Of a DNA stretch of 64,000 bases, positions 16,873 to 25,660 are shown one piece after another. The notes below the pieces were generated by a model that saw nothing but the letters and a program-made list of their open reading frames with translations, had not been told where the DNA came from and searched no databases. A program made the position numbers and the translations under genes. Source of the stretch: Micromonospora peucetia (lineage in GTDB: Bacteria; Actinomycetota; Actinomycetes; Mycobacteriales; Micromonosporaceae); the NCBI RefSeq assembly GCF_900091625.1, contig NZ_FMIC01000002.1, positions 3,658,001 through 3,722,000 of the forward strand. Direction: 5' to 3'. The stretch's first letter is position 1; the number at the start of each line of letters is the position of its first letter.

Positions 16873-17418
16873 TCAGGGGGTGGCAGCGTCTACGGCTGCC
16901 AGGAGGTCCGCCAGGTCGTAGTCGCCGTCGTGGCGGGTGCCGTTGACGAACAGGGTGGGGGTGGCGTCGACGCCGCTGCGGATGCCGCCCACGAAGTTCC
17001 GCCGCACCCGGTCGCCATACGCCTGCCGCCCCACCTCGTCGGCGACCTCTTCGGCGGGCAGGCCCAACTGCTCCATGCCGAGCGACAGGTGCACGGGGTC
17101 GAGCTGGTCCTGGTGCTCGTAGAGCCAGTCGTGCATCGCCCAGAACTGCCCGCGCCGGCCGGCAGCCTCGGTCGCCTCGGCGGCCTGCTCCGCGTACGGG
17201 TGCATGTTGGTGATCGGGAAGTGCCGGTACACCAGCCGCACCGTGTCGGCCCGCTGCCGCAGCAGCTCCCGCAGGTTCGCGTACGCGGCCCCGCAGAACC
17301 GGCACTGGAAGTCGGCGTACTCGACGATCGTCACCGGCGCGTCCACCGGCCCGCGGGCGTGGTCGTGCTCGGTCACCGGGGTCCGCAGCCGGGCGGTGAC
17401 CTGGAGTGGGGTCGTCAT
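16873..17418 (-). CDS. DsbA-family thioredoxin-fold protein
   Basis: 181 residues. The active site C39-R-F-C42 sits in VEYADFQCRFCG and the cis-proline loop is ATPTLFVNG near 160. A helical insertion lies between (AEQAAEATEAAGRRGQFWAM), as in DsbA/FrnE-type oxidoreductases. No signal peptide is visible, so it is probably cytoplasmic or secreted by another route. It likely exchanges disulfides with protein or small thiols such as mycothiol; the partner is not evident. Nearest neighbour on the same strand is the BON protein 86 bases upstream. Confidence 0.85.
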   Translation of the reverse strand: MTTPLQVTARLRTPVTEHDHARGPVDAPVTIVEYADFQCRFCGAAYANLRELLRQRADTVRLVYRHFPITNMHPYAEQAAEATEAAGRRGQFWAMHDWLYEHQDQLDPVHLSLGMEQLGLPAEEVADEVGRQAYGDRVRRNFVGGIRSGVDATPTLFVNGTRHDGDYDLADLLAAVDAATP

Positions 17419-17504
17419 CGGGTCGTCACCTCAGTCATGTCGTCCAGCCTTCCCGGCGGCGGGGTGAGGACGGCTCACCCCGCCCGGGTGGTTCGGCGTC
17501 CGGC

Positions 17505-18191
17505 TCAGCCCAGCACCGGGGCGACCGCGATGTGGTTCTGCACCTCGCGGATGCCCGGCGCACACCAGACGGTCCGTTCCACCTCGGCCCGCTCCGGCAT
17601 CGAGTGGACCAGCCCGCCGAGCAGCACCGTGTCGCCGTGCACCCGGACGGTGATCCGCTCCGCCTCGGTGGCCCGGTTGCGGGCCAGCGCGTCGACGATC
17701 CGGACCGCCAGGGCGTGCCCGTCCGGTCGGGCGTCGGGGCGGACGGTGATGCCGTTGCTGACTCCGCGTACGCCGGTCAGCCGGGCCACGGCGCGTTCGG
17801 CGGTGCGGCGCTGGTACTCCCAGTCCACCTCGCCGTGCAGCGTGACCCAGCCGTTCGACACGGTCACGTCGAGCTGCTCCAGCGGGACGAACGCGTCCCA
17901 CTCCAGGGCGTGTCCGGCTGCGGCGGCGATGTCCGGGTCGGCGCGTTCGGCGCCGGTGGCGAGCCGTACCGCCAGGTCGTTGGCGACCGCCCGGACGCGC
18001 GCCACCCGGTGTGCCGCCCGTTCGGCGGCCCACTTCTTGGCATAGCTGTCCACCCGGCCGGTCAGGGTGACCACACTCTCGGCGACGGTCACGCCGATCT
18101 CGTGGGGCCGTACCCGGGGTTCCCAGGTCAGCTCGTCGAGGACAGCCGTCTGGATGTCCTGGTCGGTACGGCCGATCGTGGTGATTGCCAT
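17505..18191 (-). CDS. triple BON-domain protein
   Basis: 228 residues made of three BON repeats (about 8-75, 82-150, 155-225). Each has the pattern helix, then I-x-V-x-V-x-x-G-x-V-x-L-x-G, then alternating helices (EIGVTVAESVVTLTGRV, LDVTVSNGWVTLHGEV, RITVRVHGDTVLLGGLV). BON domains bind phospholipid membranes and occur in osmotic-stress and channel proteins. No signal peptide or membrane helix is present. Homologous proteins are often stress-induced, but no such promoter is seen clearly here. Confidence 0.85.
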   Translation of the reverse strand: MAITTIGRTDQDIQTAVLDELTWEPRVRPHEIGVTVAESVVTLTGRVDSYAKKWAAERAAHRVARVRAVANDLAVRLATGAERADPDIAAAAGHALEWDAFVPLEQLDVTVSNGWVTLHGEVDWEYQRRTAERAVARLTGVRGVSNGITVRPDARPDGHALAVRIVDALARNRATEAERITVRVHGDTVLLGGLVHSMPERAEVERTVWCAPGIREVQNHIAVAPVLG

Positions 18192-18290
18192 CTGTCACTC
18201 CTCACGGGATAGCTGCCCGGTGCACGGGTTTGCCGGACCGATCCTGGCGCGGGCGGGGGTGATAGCCCCTCACCCGGCCGGGGCGACTTC

Positions 18291-18304
18291 TGGGAGCGCT
18301 TCCA
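18291..18304 (+). promoter_or_regulatory. CebR-type operator
   Basis: The site TGGGAGCGCTTCCA differs by one base from the palindrome TGGGAGCGCTCCCA bound by CebR, the LacI-family cello-oligosaccharide repressor of actinomycetes. It lies 165 bases upstream of the xyloglucanase start, where a promoter is expected. Confidence 0.8.
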
Positions 18305-18468
18305 TGGAGGGTGCTGGATCGGTTAGGGTGAGCCCGTTCCTCGGGTGCGGGAGCCGTCGCGCCGATGCCCCGGAGCAGGGCAGCTCCGGCGCGATTCCGC
18401 ACGTCCCCGTTGCCGGGCGTGGCGTCACCACGTCCGCTCCCGGCGTCCGAACCCGGAAGGAACCGCAG

Positions 18469-21186
18469 ATGCGGAGAAGTTACGTCGGCGCGGTCGTGTC
18501 CGCGCTGCTCGTCGCCGCGGCCGTCGTGGCGGCACCGTTCACCGCGGCCGGCGCGCCCACCGCCGCCGCAGCCGCCGCCGAGCCGTACACCTGGAAGAAC
18601 GTCCGGATCGACGGCGGCGGCTTCGTCCCCGGCATCGTCTTCAACCCCACCGAGAAGAACCTGATCTACGCCCGCACGGACATCGGTGGCATGTACCGGT
18701 GGGAGCAGGCCAGGCAGTCCTGGACGCCGCTGCTGGACTGGGTCGGCGCCGACAAGTGGGGCTGGAACGGCGTGGTCAGCGTCGCCACCGACCCGGTGCA
18801 GACCAGCCGGGTGTACGCGGCCGTCGGGATGTACACCAACGACTGGGACCCGAACAACGGCGCGATCCTGCGCTCGGCCGACAAGGGTGCCACCTGGCAG
18901 GTCACCGAGCTGCCGTTCAAGAACGGCGGCAACATGCCCGGCCGGGGCATGGGCGAGCGGCTCGCCGTCGACCCCAACCGGAACAGCATCCTGTACTACG
19001 GCGCCGAGGGCGGCAACGGCCTGTGGCGCAGCACCGACTTCGGTGCGACCTGGGCAAAGGTGGCCAACTTCCCCAACGTCGGCAACTACCGGGCCGACCC
19101 CAGCGACCCGAACGGCTACAACGGCCAGAACCAGGGCCTGACCTGGGTCAGCTTCGACAAGAGCACGGGTACGGCCGGCAACGCCACGCAGACCGTCTAC
19201 GTCGGCGTGGCCGACAAGGAGAACCCGGTCTACCGCAGCACGAACGGCGGCGCCAGCTGGGAGCGGATCGCCGGACAGCCGACCGGCTACCTGGCGCACA
19301 AGGGCGTCGTCGACCCGGTGGGCGGCTTCCTCTACATCGCCACCAGCGACACCGGCGGCCCGTACGACGGCGGCAAGGGCGACGTCTGGAAGTTCGACCG
19401 GGCCAACGGCGCGTGGACGCGGATCAGCCCGATCCCGTCCACCAGCACCGACGCCTACTTCGGCTACAGCGGCCTGACCATCGACCGGCAGCAGCCGAAC
19501 ACCCTGATGGTGGCCACGCAGATCTCCTGGTGGCCGGACGCGATCTTCTGGCGCAGCACCGACGGGGGCGCCACCTGGACCCGGATCTGGGATTTCGGCA
19601 GCTACCCGAACAAGACCAAGCGCTACACCATGGACGTCAGTACGGTGCCGTGGCTGACCTTCGGCAGCAACCCGTCCCCGCCGGAGGAGACCCCGAAGCT
19701 GGGCTGGATGAACGAGTCGGTCGAGATCGACCCGCACGACAGCAACCGCTTCCTGTACGGCACCGGCGCGACCATCTACGGCAGCACCGACCTCACCAGG
19801 TGGGACACCGGCGGCCAGTTCACCATCAAGCCGATGGTGAGAGGACTGGAGGAGACCGCGGTGCTCGACCTGGTCAGCCCGCCGTCCGGGGCGCCGCTGG
19901 TCAGCGCGCTCGGCGACATCGGCGGCTTCCGGCACACCGACCTGGACGCCGTGCCACCGATGATGTTCACCCAGCCCACCTTCACCAGCACCACCAGCCT
20001 GGACTACGCCGAGACGAAGCCGGGCGTGCTGGTGCGGGCCGGCAACTTCACCGACGCTGACCGGCCGGGCGACAGCCACGTCGCGTTCTCCACCGACGGC
20101 GGGGCCAACTGGTTCCAGGGCACCGAACCGTCCGGCGTCAACAGCGGCGGCACGGTCGCCGCGTCGGCCGACGGCAGCCGGTTCGTCTGGGCGCCGGGCG
20201 ACGCCGGCCAGCAGGTGGTGCACTCGGTCGGCTTCGGCACCTCGTGGACCGCGTCGACGGGCGTCCCGGCCAACGCGACGATCGAGTCCGACCGGGTCAA
20301 CCCGAACAAGTTCTACGGCTTCGCCGGCGGCCGGCTCTACGTCAGCACCAACGGCGGGGCCAGCTTCACGGCCTCGGCCGCCGCCGGCCTGCCCGCCACC
20401 GGCACCGTCAGGTTCAAGGCGCTGCCCGGCCGGGAGAGCGAGCTGTGGCTGGCCGGCGAGGGCGGGCTGTGGCGATCCACCGACTCCGGGGCCACCTTCA
20501 CCAAGCTGGCGGGGGTGAGCACCGCCGGCAACGTCGGATTCGGCAGGGCCGCGCCCGGCCGGACGTACCCGGCGCTCTACCTCTTCGGCACCGTCGACGG
20601 CCAGCCCGGCGTGCACCGCTCCGACGACACGGGTGCGACCTGGGTGCGGATCAACGACGACCAGCACCAGTACGGCAACGCGGGGGAGGCCCTGACCGGT
20701 GACCCCCGGGTCTACGGCCGGGTCTACCTCGGCACCAACGGCCGGGGCATCCTGGTGGCGGACCGGCTCGGCGGTACGCCCGATCCGACGCCGACCAGCA
20801 CCACCCCACCGCCGACCACTCCGCCCCCCACGACCACTCCGCCGCCCACCTCCGCGCCCCCGACCACTCCACCACCTACCGGCGGCTGCACCGCGACCTA
20901 CCGGGTGACCGGTTCCTGGCAGGGCGGCTTCCAGGGGGAGCTGGTGGTCCGCAACGCCGGCAGCTCGGCCATCGCCGGCTGGACGGTGGGCTGGACCTTC
21001 CCCGACGGTCAGAAGATCACCCAGCTCTGGGGCGGCACCCACACCCAGACCGGGGCGACCGTCTCCGTCCGTGACGCCGGCTGGAACGGCGCCCTCGGTG
21101 CGGGTGCGACCGCCACCGCCGGCTTCCTGGGGAGTACGACCGGGGCGAACACCGCGCCGGCCACCGTCACCTGCACCGCCCGCTGA
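18469..21186 (+). CDS. secreted xyloglucanase, GH74 with CBM2
   Basis: 905 residues. The signal peptide ends near 37 (Ala-rich). Residues 38-770 form two seven-bladed beta-propellers, with repeated Asp-box motifs (STDGGATWTRIW, STNGGASWERI, SDDTGATWVRI). The GH74 acid and base are D71 (ARTDIGGMYRW) and D483 (ALGDIGGFRHTD). A Pro/Thr linker (about 772-804) joins a family 2 carbohydrate-binding module (805-905, GGCTATYRVTGSW, WNGALGAGATATAGFLG) with terminal Cys residues. It cuts xyloglucan and related beta-1,4-glucans outside the cell. The ATG at 18469 follows GGAAGGAA. The CebR-type site upstream implies induction by cello-oligosaccharides. Confidence 0.95.
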   Translation: MRRSYVGAVVSALLVAAAVVAAPFTAAGAPTAAAAAAEPYTWKNVRIDGGGFVPGIVFNPTEKNLIYARTDIGGMYRWEQARQSWTPLLDWVGADKWGWNGVVSVATDPVQTSRVYAAVGMYTNDWDPNNGAILRSADKGATWQVTELPFKNGGNMPGRGMGERLAVDPNRNSILYYGAEGGNGLWRSTDFGATWAKVANFPNVGNYRADPSDPNGYNGQNQGLTWVSFDKSTGTAGNATQTVYVGVADKENPVYRSTNGGASWERIAGQPTGYLAHKGVVDPVGGFLYIATSDTGGPYDGGKGDVWKFDRANGAWTRISPIPSTSTDAYFGYSGLTIDRQQPNTLMVATQISWWPDAIFWRSTDGGATWTRIWDFGSYPNKTKRYTMDVSTVPWLTFGSNPSPPEETPKLGWMNESVEIDPHDSNRFLYGTGATIYGSTDLTRWDTGGQFTIKPMVRGLEETAVLDLVSPPSGAPLVSALGDIGGFRHTDLDAVPPMMFTQPTFTSTTSLDYAETKPGVLVRAGNFTDADRPGDSHVAFSTDGGANWFQGTEPSGVNSGGTVAASADGSRFVWAPGDAGQQVVHSVGFGTSWTASTGVPANATIESDRVNPNKFYGFAGGRLYVSTNGGASFTASAAAGLPATGTVRFKALPGRESELWLAGEGGLWRSTDSGATFTKLAGVSTAGNVGFGRAAPGRTYPALYLFGTVDGQPGVHRSDDTGATWVRINDDQHQYGNAGEALTGDPRVYGRVYLGTNGRGILVADRLGGTPDPTPTSTTPPPTTPPPTTTPPPTSAPPTTPPPTGGCTATYRVTGSWQGGFQGELVVRNAGSSAIAGWTVGWTFPDGQKITQLWGGTHTQTGATVSVRDAGWNGALGAGATATAGFLGSTTGANTAPATVTCTAR

Positions 21187-21409
21187 CTGTTCCGTCCCGC
21201 CGACCGCATACTCCGACCGACGGGTTGCGGACTTCCTGACGACCGGCAACACCGCGAGTCTGCCCGACCGATGGGCGTGACCTGCGCGGTCGCGCGGGGT
21301 GACCCGGTCGGCACCACCCTCCGGTCCGCCGGGCCCGAATGTGGGGTCCGGCGGACCGGAGGACCCGGCCCTAGGCTCGGGGGATCGCCCGTCGAAGGAG
21401 GGACCCGCC

Positions 21410-22048
21410 GTGAGTCCGATCAGGACGGCCTATCTCACCGCCGCGCGTTCGGCGGTGGACCTGCTCGCCGAACCCGCCGTCGCGACCCGCTGGGACGAAC
21501 CGAGCGCGCTGCCCGCGTTCGGCGTGGGGGGCCTGGCCGGCCACCTCGCCAGCCAGGTGCTCGGCGTCCCCGCCGTGCTGGCCGCACCCGTCTCCGCCGG
21601 CGACCCCGTGGGGCTGCTCGACCACTATGCGCGCGGCACCTGGCTCGGCGCCCCGGTCGACGCCACGGTGAACGTCGCCATCCGCCGCGCCGGCGACGGC
21701 CTCGCCGCCGACGGTCCGGCCGCTCTGGTCGACCGGTGCGCCGCCACGCTGCGCGAACTGGTCGGCGTACTGCCGGCGGAGCCACCCGAGCGGGTGGTGC
21801 ACGTGGCCCGTGGCCCGTGGTCGCTCACCCTGGACGACTACCTGGCCACCCGGCTGATGGAACTCGTCGTGCACGCCGACGACCTCGCGGTCAGCGTCGG
21901 CGTGCCCACCCCGGAACTGCCGGACGAGGCGGTCGGTCCGGTGCTGACGCTGCTGGCCCGCCTCGCCGTACGCCGGCACGGGCAGGCGCCGGTGCTGCGC
22001 GCGCTGAGCCGGGCCGAGCGGGCGCCGGCGAGCATCGCCGCCCTCTGA
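21410..22048 (+). CDS. maleylpyruvate isomerase/DinB-like mycothiol-dependent family protein
   Basis: 212 residues from GTG with GGAGGGA seven bases upstream. The N-terminal four-helix part (DEPSALPAFGVGGLAGHLAS, then LMELVVHADDLAVS) matches the MDMPI N-terminal domain, in which three His or acidic residues bind a metal and mycothiol acts as thiol. H46 area (LAGHLAS) and VVHADD carry candidate ligands. Substrate unknown; the fold is used for isomerisation, S-transfer and detoxification. Monocistronic, facing a strong terminator. Confidence 0.75.
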   Translation: MSPIRTAYLTAARSAVDLLAEPAVATRWDEPSALPAFGVGGLAGHLASQVLGVPAVLAAPVSAGDPVGLLDHYARGTWLGAPVDATVNVAIRRAGDGLAADGPAALVDRCAATLRELVGVLPAEPPERVVHVARGPWSLTLDDYLATRLMELVVHADDLAVSVGVPTPELPDEAVGPVLTLLARLAVRRHGQAPVLRALSRAERAPASIAAL

Positions 22049-22072
22049 CGCGCAGGCGGATCGCCGCTTTCG

Positions 22073-22150
22073 TGTGTGCGAGTACGCGAATCGCCGGCTC
22101 TCACCCGCGCGAGTACGCGGATCGTTGGCTTTGTGCGTGCGAGAACGCGG
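22073..22150. repeat. degenerate tandem repeats after the isomerase gene
   Basis: About two and a half imperfect copies of a unit near 30 bp with the core GCGAGTACGCGGATCGCCGGCT (seen as GCGAGTACGCGAATCG, GCGAGTACGCGGATCG and GCGAGAACGCGGACGC). They lie directly before the terminator at 22153. Confidence 0.6.
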
Positions 22151-22152
22151 AC

Positions 22153-22190
22153 GCGGGCTCCGGCCGACCTTGAGGTCGGCCGGAGCCCGC
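22153..22190. terminator. strong bidirectional terminator
   Basis: A perfect 18-bp inverted repeat (GCGGGCTCCGGCCGACCT, two bases, complement) between convergent genes. No U-tract follows, as is usual in high-GC actinomycetes. Confidence 0.85.
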
Positions 22191-22213
22191 GCCGCGAGCG
22201 GGTGTCGGGCCGG

Positions 22214-22621
22214 TCAGCCGTCGAGGCCGACGGGGGAGTTGGGGCGGTCGACGTCGACGAACTCGATGTCGTCCATCGCCCGGTCGCCCCGGCTGCCGGC
22301 GGCCCGCGCGGCGGTGCCGGCGGCCCAGCCGATCGCCGCGCCGACCAGTGCGGCGCTGATCAGCAGCGTCCAGGGCAGCGCGGGCCGGCGGCCGGCCAGC
22401 GCGTCGAAGGCCAGGGTGGCCCGGCGGCGGGCCACGTCCGCCGCGGAGCCCACCAGGTCGCCGGCCTCGTCGGCGAGGCCGGAACCGCCTCGGCGGGCCG
22501 ACCGGGCGGTGTCGAGGACGCTGTCGCCGGCGGAGCTGACCGCCGAGACCAGGTGCTGCCACGCCTGGTCCGTGATCCGCTCGGGCTTGCTGCGACGGTC
22601 CAGCAGGTTGCTTCCGAACAT
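22214..22621 (-). CDS. membrane-anchored hypothetical protein
   Basis: 135 residues. The amphipathic N-terminal part (20-85, small residues alternating with charge: VSAVSSAGDSVLDTARSARR, ADEAGDLVGSAADVARRRA) resembles apolipoprotein/YtxH-like helices. One membrane segment follows (about 85-108, PWTLLISAALVGAAIGWAAG), then an acidic tail (DDIEFVDVDRP). It might act at the cytoplasmic face of the membrane in stress, like YtxH proteins; this is inference. The ATG is preceded by GAGG. It ends just before the shared terminator. Confidence 0.7.
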   Translation of the reverse strand: MFGSNLLDRRSKPERITDQAWQHLVSAVSSAGDSVLDTARSARRGGSGLADEAGDLVGSAADVARRRATLAFDALAGRRPALPWTLLISAALVGAAIGWAAGTAARAAGSRGDRAMDDIEFVDVDRPNSPVGLDG

Positions 22622-22826
22622 GGTGGGTTACCTCCTCGGGTGCCGAAGCCGGCGGCCATTTCGGACTTCGGCGTCTCACCGGCATGTGACGGTTCGCTCG
22701 TATCCGCCTGTGCCCGCCGGGACGGCTCCGCAAACCCGGTGGTGACGGCGGGCGCCGCAGAACCCGGGTGGTGTCGGCCGGGTGCCGCGAACCCGGGAGC
22801 ACCGGCGGGCGGTGCGTGGGGCCGGG

Positions 22827-22973
22827 TCAGCGGATGGCGACCGCCGTGGTCACGCTCCGGGCGAAGTCGTCGTCATCGTCGTCGTCATCGCCCCCGCCGC
22901 CGCCGAACCCGCAGGCCAGCACGAGGGCCAACAGCGCGCCGACACCGGCCAGCGCGGCAAGTCTCCTGATCAT
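22827..22973 (-). CDS. tiny aspartate-rich lipoprotein
   Basis: 48 residues from the ATG at 22973, which follows GGGAGGA at good spacing. The signal peptide (RRLAALAGVGALLALVLAC) ends in a lipobox with the Cys near 21. The mature peptide is only about 28 residues: five glycines, a run of eight aspartates and a short hydrophobic tail. The Asp run could bind Ca or other divalent ions at the outer membrane face, by inference from chemistry. No family is recognised. Confidence 0.6.
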   Translation of the reverse strand: MIRRLAALAGVGALLALVLACGFGGGGGDDDDDDDDFARSVTTAVAIR

Positions 22974-23302
22974 CGATCGTCCTCCCGGTCGCAGTCGTGT
23001 CTTCGAGCCGATGCTAGGCAGCAGGGGCAAGGCCGGGGGCCGAAGCGGAACAGGCCACGCCCGGGGGTCGGCTGTTGGGCGGTGCCGGGAGGGCCGGCTA
23101 CCCTTGGGCGCGCGACGCGTCAGCGACAGCTGATCGTTGGGTGGACAAAACGGTGATAGCCCGGATAAGGGTGACTTGCGGTGCCCTCGTTCGTGAATTG
23201 CTCATCCCGAGGGGTGGCGACCGGGGCCATCGGAGGAATACTCTCGGTCGCGGCCCGCGTACTGATGAGGCGCCCGTCGGACGGGCGAGTGGAGGTGCTC
23301 GC
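22974..23302. other. intergenic region before the STAS gene
   Basis: About 330 bases separate divergent genes. No gene is visible. AT-richer patches at 23140-23175 and near 23230-23245 are the likeliest places for promoters, but no confident -35/-10 pair can be named. Confidence 0.4.
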
Positions 23303-23665
23303 GTGAGCCTGTCGATCGTGAAGTCGGTCCTGCCCGGTGGTGTCATCGAGATCGCCCCTCGGGGTGAGATCGACGTCGACACCGCGTACGAGGTGCGCGA
23401 GGCGATCGCCGAGGTCCTGACCAAGGGGCGTCCCGGCCGGATCGAGCTGAACATGCGGCTGGTCACTTTCATCGACTCGGTCGGCATCAGCGCGATGGTC
23501 GCCGGCTTCCAGACCGCCGAGGTGAGCGGTGTCAGGCTCGTCGTCACCGAGCCGAGCCGGTTCGTGCACCGGCAGCTCTGGGTGACCGGCCTGCTCGGTC
23601 TCTTCGGCGCCCCCGAGCCCTACTACGCCGGTGCGCCCGCCCCCGAGGTCCTCCCCGGCGCCTGA
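23303..23665 (+). CDS. STAS-domain anti-sigma factor antagonist
   Basis: 120 residues, GTG start seven bases after GGAGG. The STAS fold is clear: an N-terminal strand pair (IVKSVLPGGVIEIAPRGEID), then the phosphorylation loop FIDSVGISAM with S59. RsbV/BldG-type antagonists bind anti-sigma kinases when unphosphorylated and so free an alternative sigma factor. No kinase or sigma gene is adjacent, so the partner lies elsewhere. A 25-residue tail (YYAGAPAPEVLPGA) is extra and flexible. Confidence 0.85.
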   Translation: MSLSIVKSVLPGGVIEIAPRGEIDVDTAYEVREAIAEVLTKGRPGRIELNMRLVTFIDSVGISAMVAGFQTAEVSGVRLVVTEPSRFVHRQLWVTGLLGLFGAPEPYYAGAPAPEVLPGA

Positions 23666-23683
23666 CCCCGCCCGGCCGTTCGC

Positions 23684-24508
23684 TCAGGTGTCGCCGAGGC
23701 CCGACAGGTCCACGTCCGTCACCTCGGTGACCGCGCGGATCGCCGTCACCGACGCGTACCCCTCGGCCAGCAGGGCCAGGTCGGTGCCGGGCTGCACGGC
23801 CTGCCCCGGCTCCGCCAGGGACGTGCGGACGAAGCCGTGCCCGGCCTCCGCCACCGTCATCTGCACCTGGCCGAAGCTGGCCAGCGTGCCCCGGCGTACC
23901 CCGCGCAGCCGGCCGTGCGGCAGGTCCGGCGCGTTCACGTTCAGCACGCTCTCCACCGGCCCGGCGGTGAGCCGGGGCAGCAGGTCCAGGGCGACCCGGG
24001 CGGCCGTCGACCAGTGCCGCTCGGCGTCGCGTACCCGGGCGGCGGCGGCCACCGCGGCACCCCCGCTGGCGGCCGTGGCCTCCCCGGCCGAGAGCACGTC
24101 GAGTGAGACGGCCATCGCCCGGCAGCCGTTCGCGGCGGCGGTGAAGGCGGCACCCACCGTGCCCGAGTGCAGCACCGCGCGCCCGGCGTTCGCGCCCCGG
24201 TTGATGCCGGAGAGCACCACCGTCGGCGGGGGTCCGAACGCGCCGTGCACCGCGATCAGCGCGATGAAGCCGGGCGAGCCGGCGACCCCGAACGCCGGCA
24301 CCTCCGGCAGCTCCGGCAGCGGGTGCTCGCGGACCACCACGTGCCCGTCGCGCTCCACGGCGTTCATCGCGGCGCTGGTGCCGCTCGCCTCCTCCAGCGG
24401 CGCGGCGACGACCACGTCCAGCCCCCGGTCCGCCGCCGCCCGCGCCAGCGCCTGGATGCCCGGCGCGGCGATCCCGTCGTCGTTGGTCACCAGCACCCGC
24501 AGCGTCAT
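23684..24508 (-). CDS. surE: 5'/3'-nucleotidase SurE
   Basis: 274 residues. The metal-binding motif D10-D11 (VLVTNDDGIAAPGI) and the SGTSAA and SGINRGANAG loops define the SurE phosphatase. It removes phosphate from nucleoside 5'- or 3'-monophosphates in the cytoplasm and may act in nucleotide balance and survival under stress. The ATG overlaps the stop of the PfkB kinase gene by four bases (ATGA), so they form a coupled pair, with the kinase upstream. Confidence 0.93.
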   Translation of the reverse strand: MTLRVLVTNDDGIAAPGIQALARAAADRGLDVVVAAPLEEASGTSAAMNAVERDGHVVVREHPLPELPEVPAFGVAGSPGFIALIAVHGAFGPPPTVVLSGINRGANAGRAVLHSGTVGAAFTAAANGCRAMAVSLDVLSAGEATAASGGAAVAAAARVRDAERHWSTAARVALDLLPRLTAGPVESVLNVNAPDLPHGRLRGVRRGTLASFGQVQMTVAEAGHGFVRTSLAEPGQAVQPGTDLALLAEGYASVTAIRAVTEVTDVDLSGLGDT

Positions 24509-25482
24509 CGCTCGGCCGCCCGGTCGGCCAGCTCGTCGGGGGTGGTCCGCTCGTGCGGCCGGCTGCCGGCCGGTACGAGGCGTACCCGGTCGACCAGGCC
24601 GGTGATCGAGTCGAGCCGGCCGGTGCCCAGGCCGTGCCGGGTCACGTTGAGTGCCCCGGCCGCCGCGCCGGTACGGATCGCGGTGCGCACGTCACCGCCG
24701 CGGGCCACCACGGCCGCCACCCCGGCGGTCATCGAGTCGCCCGCGCCGCGCGTGTCGGCGGCCTCCAACCGGGGCATCTCCACCTCGAAGACCTCGCCGT
24801 CGACCAGGGCGAGGGCCGGCTTGTCGGCCCGGCTCACCACCACGTTCTCGGCGCCGCCGGCGTGCAGGTCGTACAGGGCCCGGGTGAGCTGCTCCTCGTC
24901 CTCACCGTCGGCGCGGCCGTCGGCGATCAGCTCCTCGTGGCTGATCTTGAGGAAGAAGACCCCGCTGTCCAGCACGGCGTCGAGGTGCTCGCCGCAGAGG
25001 TCGACCACCACCCGGCTGCCGTTGGCCCCGAGGTCGGCGGCGAACCGCCGGTAGAGGTCGGCCGGGACCAGCGACGGCTCGTTCGGCCCGCTCAGCACGC
25101 TGACCGTTGCGCGCAGCCCCTCGCCGAGTGCCAGGTTGTAGAGCTCGTCCAACTCGTGCCGGCTGAGTGGCTGGCCGGGCACGTCCACGATCTCCTGCCG
25201 GGAGCCGTCGCGGCGGTCGTGCACGTACCCGCCGCTGCCGGACTCGCGGAGCACCACCTTCAGGTCGACCCCCTCGCTGACCAGCAGCGGCTCAAGCACC
25301 TGACCGATCTCGCCGCCGAGGGCGGTGCAGAGCACCACGTCGACCCCGAGCGACATCACCATCCGGGCCTGCCAGACGCCCTGCCCGCCCGGGTGCAGGT
25401 GCAGCTCCGGCGCCTCGCTGGGCTGGTCGACGGTCACCGTCAGCCGGGGCGTGGGCGCGAAGACCATCACGTGCCCGCTCAT
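24505..25482 (-). CDS. PfkB-family sugar kinase (1-phosphofructokinase-like)
   Basis: About 325 residues from the ATG at 25482; longer GTG-initiated forms up to 25524 are possible. The N-terminal PfkB signature region (HLHPGGQGVWQARMVMSLG) and the catalytic motif DTRGAGDSMTAG, with the base Asp near 247, are intact. The layout is closest to 1-phosphofructokinase/tagatose-6-phosphate kinase, but no PTS genes are nearby, so the phosphate acceptor is uncertain. Coupled to surE downstream, which hints at a nucleoside or sugar-phosphate salvage role. Confidence 0.8.
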   Translation of the reverse strand: MSGHVMVFAPTPRLTVTVDQPSEAPELHLHPGGQGVWQARMVMSLGVDVVLCTALGGEIGQVLEPLLVSEGVDLKVVLRESGSGGYVHDRRDGSRQEIVDVPGQPLSRHELDELYNLALGEGLRATVSVLSGPNEPSLVPADLYRRFAADLGANGSRVVVDLCGEHLDAVLDSGVFFLKISHEELIADGRADGEDEEQLTRALYDLHAGGAENVVVSRADKPALALVDGEVFEVEMPRLEAADTRGAGDSMTAGVAAVVARGGDVRTAIRTGAAAGALNVTRHGLGTGRLDSITGLVDRVRLVPAGSRPHERTTPDELADRAAER

Positions 25483-25660
25483 CCGTCGTACCCGTTCATG
25501 CGTCCACCCTCCACCGATCGACACGTCACGTGACCGTCCATCAGCCGAACGTAGTCGGGGCAGTGCTCGGACGTCCGGACTCCGGGCGGGATCGGCGCGG
25601 CGTTGCCAGCGTGCCCGGCATGCGCGACGATCGGGCGACCATCGACGGTGGGGAGACGGC

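Noticed and set aside
18202..21252. 1016-codon minus-strand frame across the xyloglucanase
   Set aside because: The plus-strand gene is complete with signal peptide, GH74 and CBM2.
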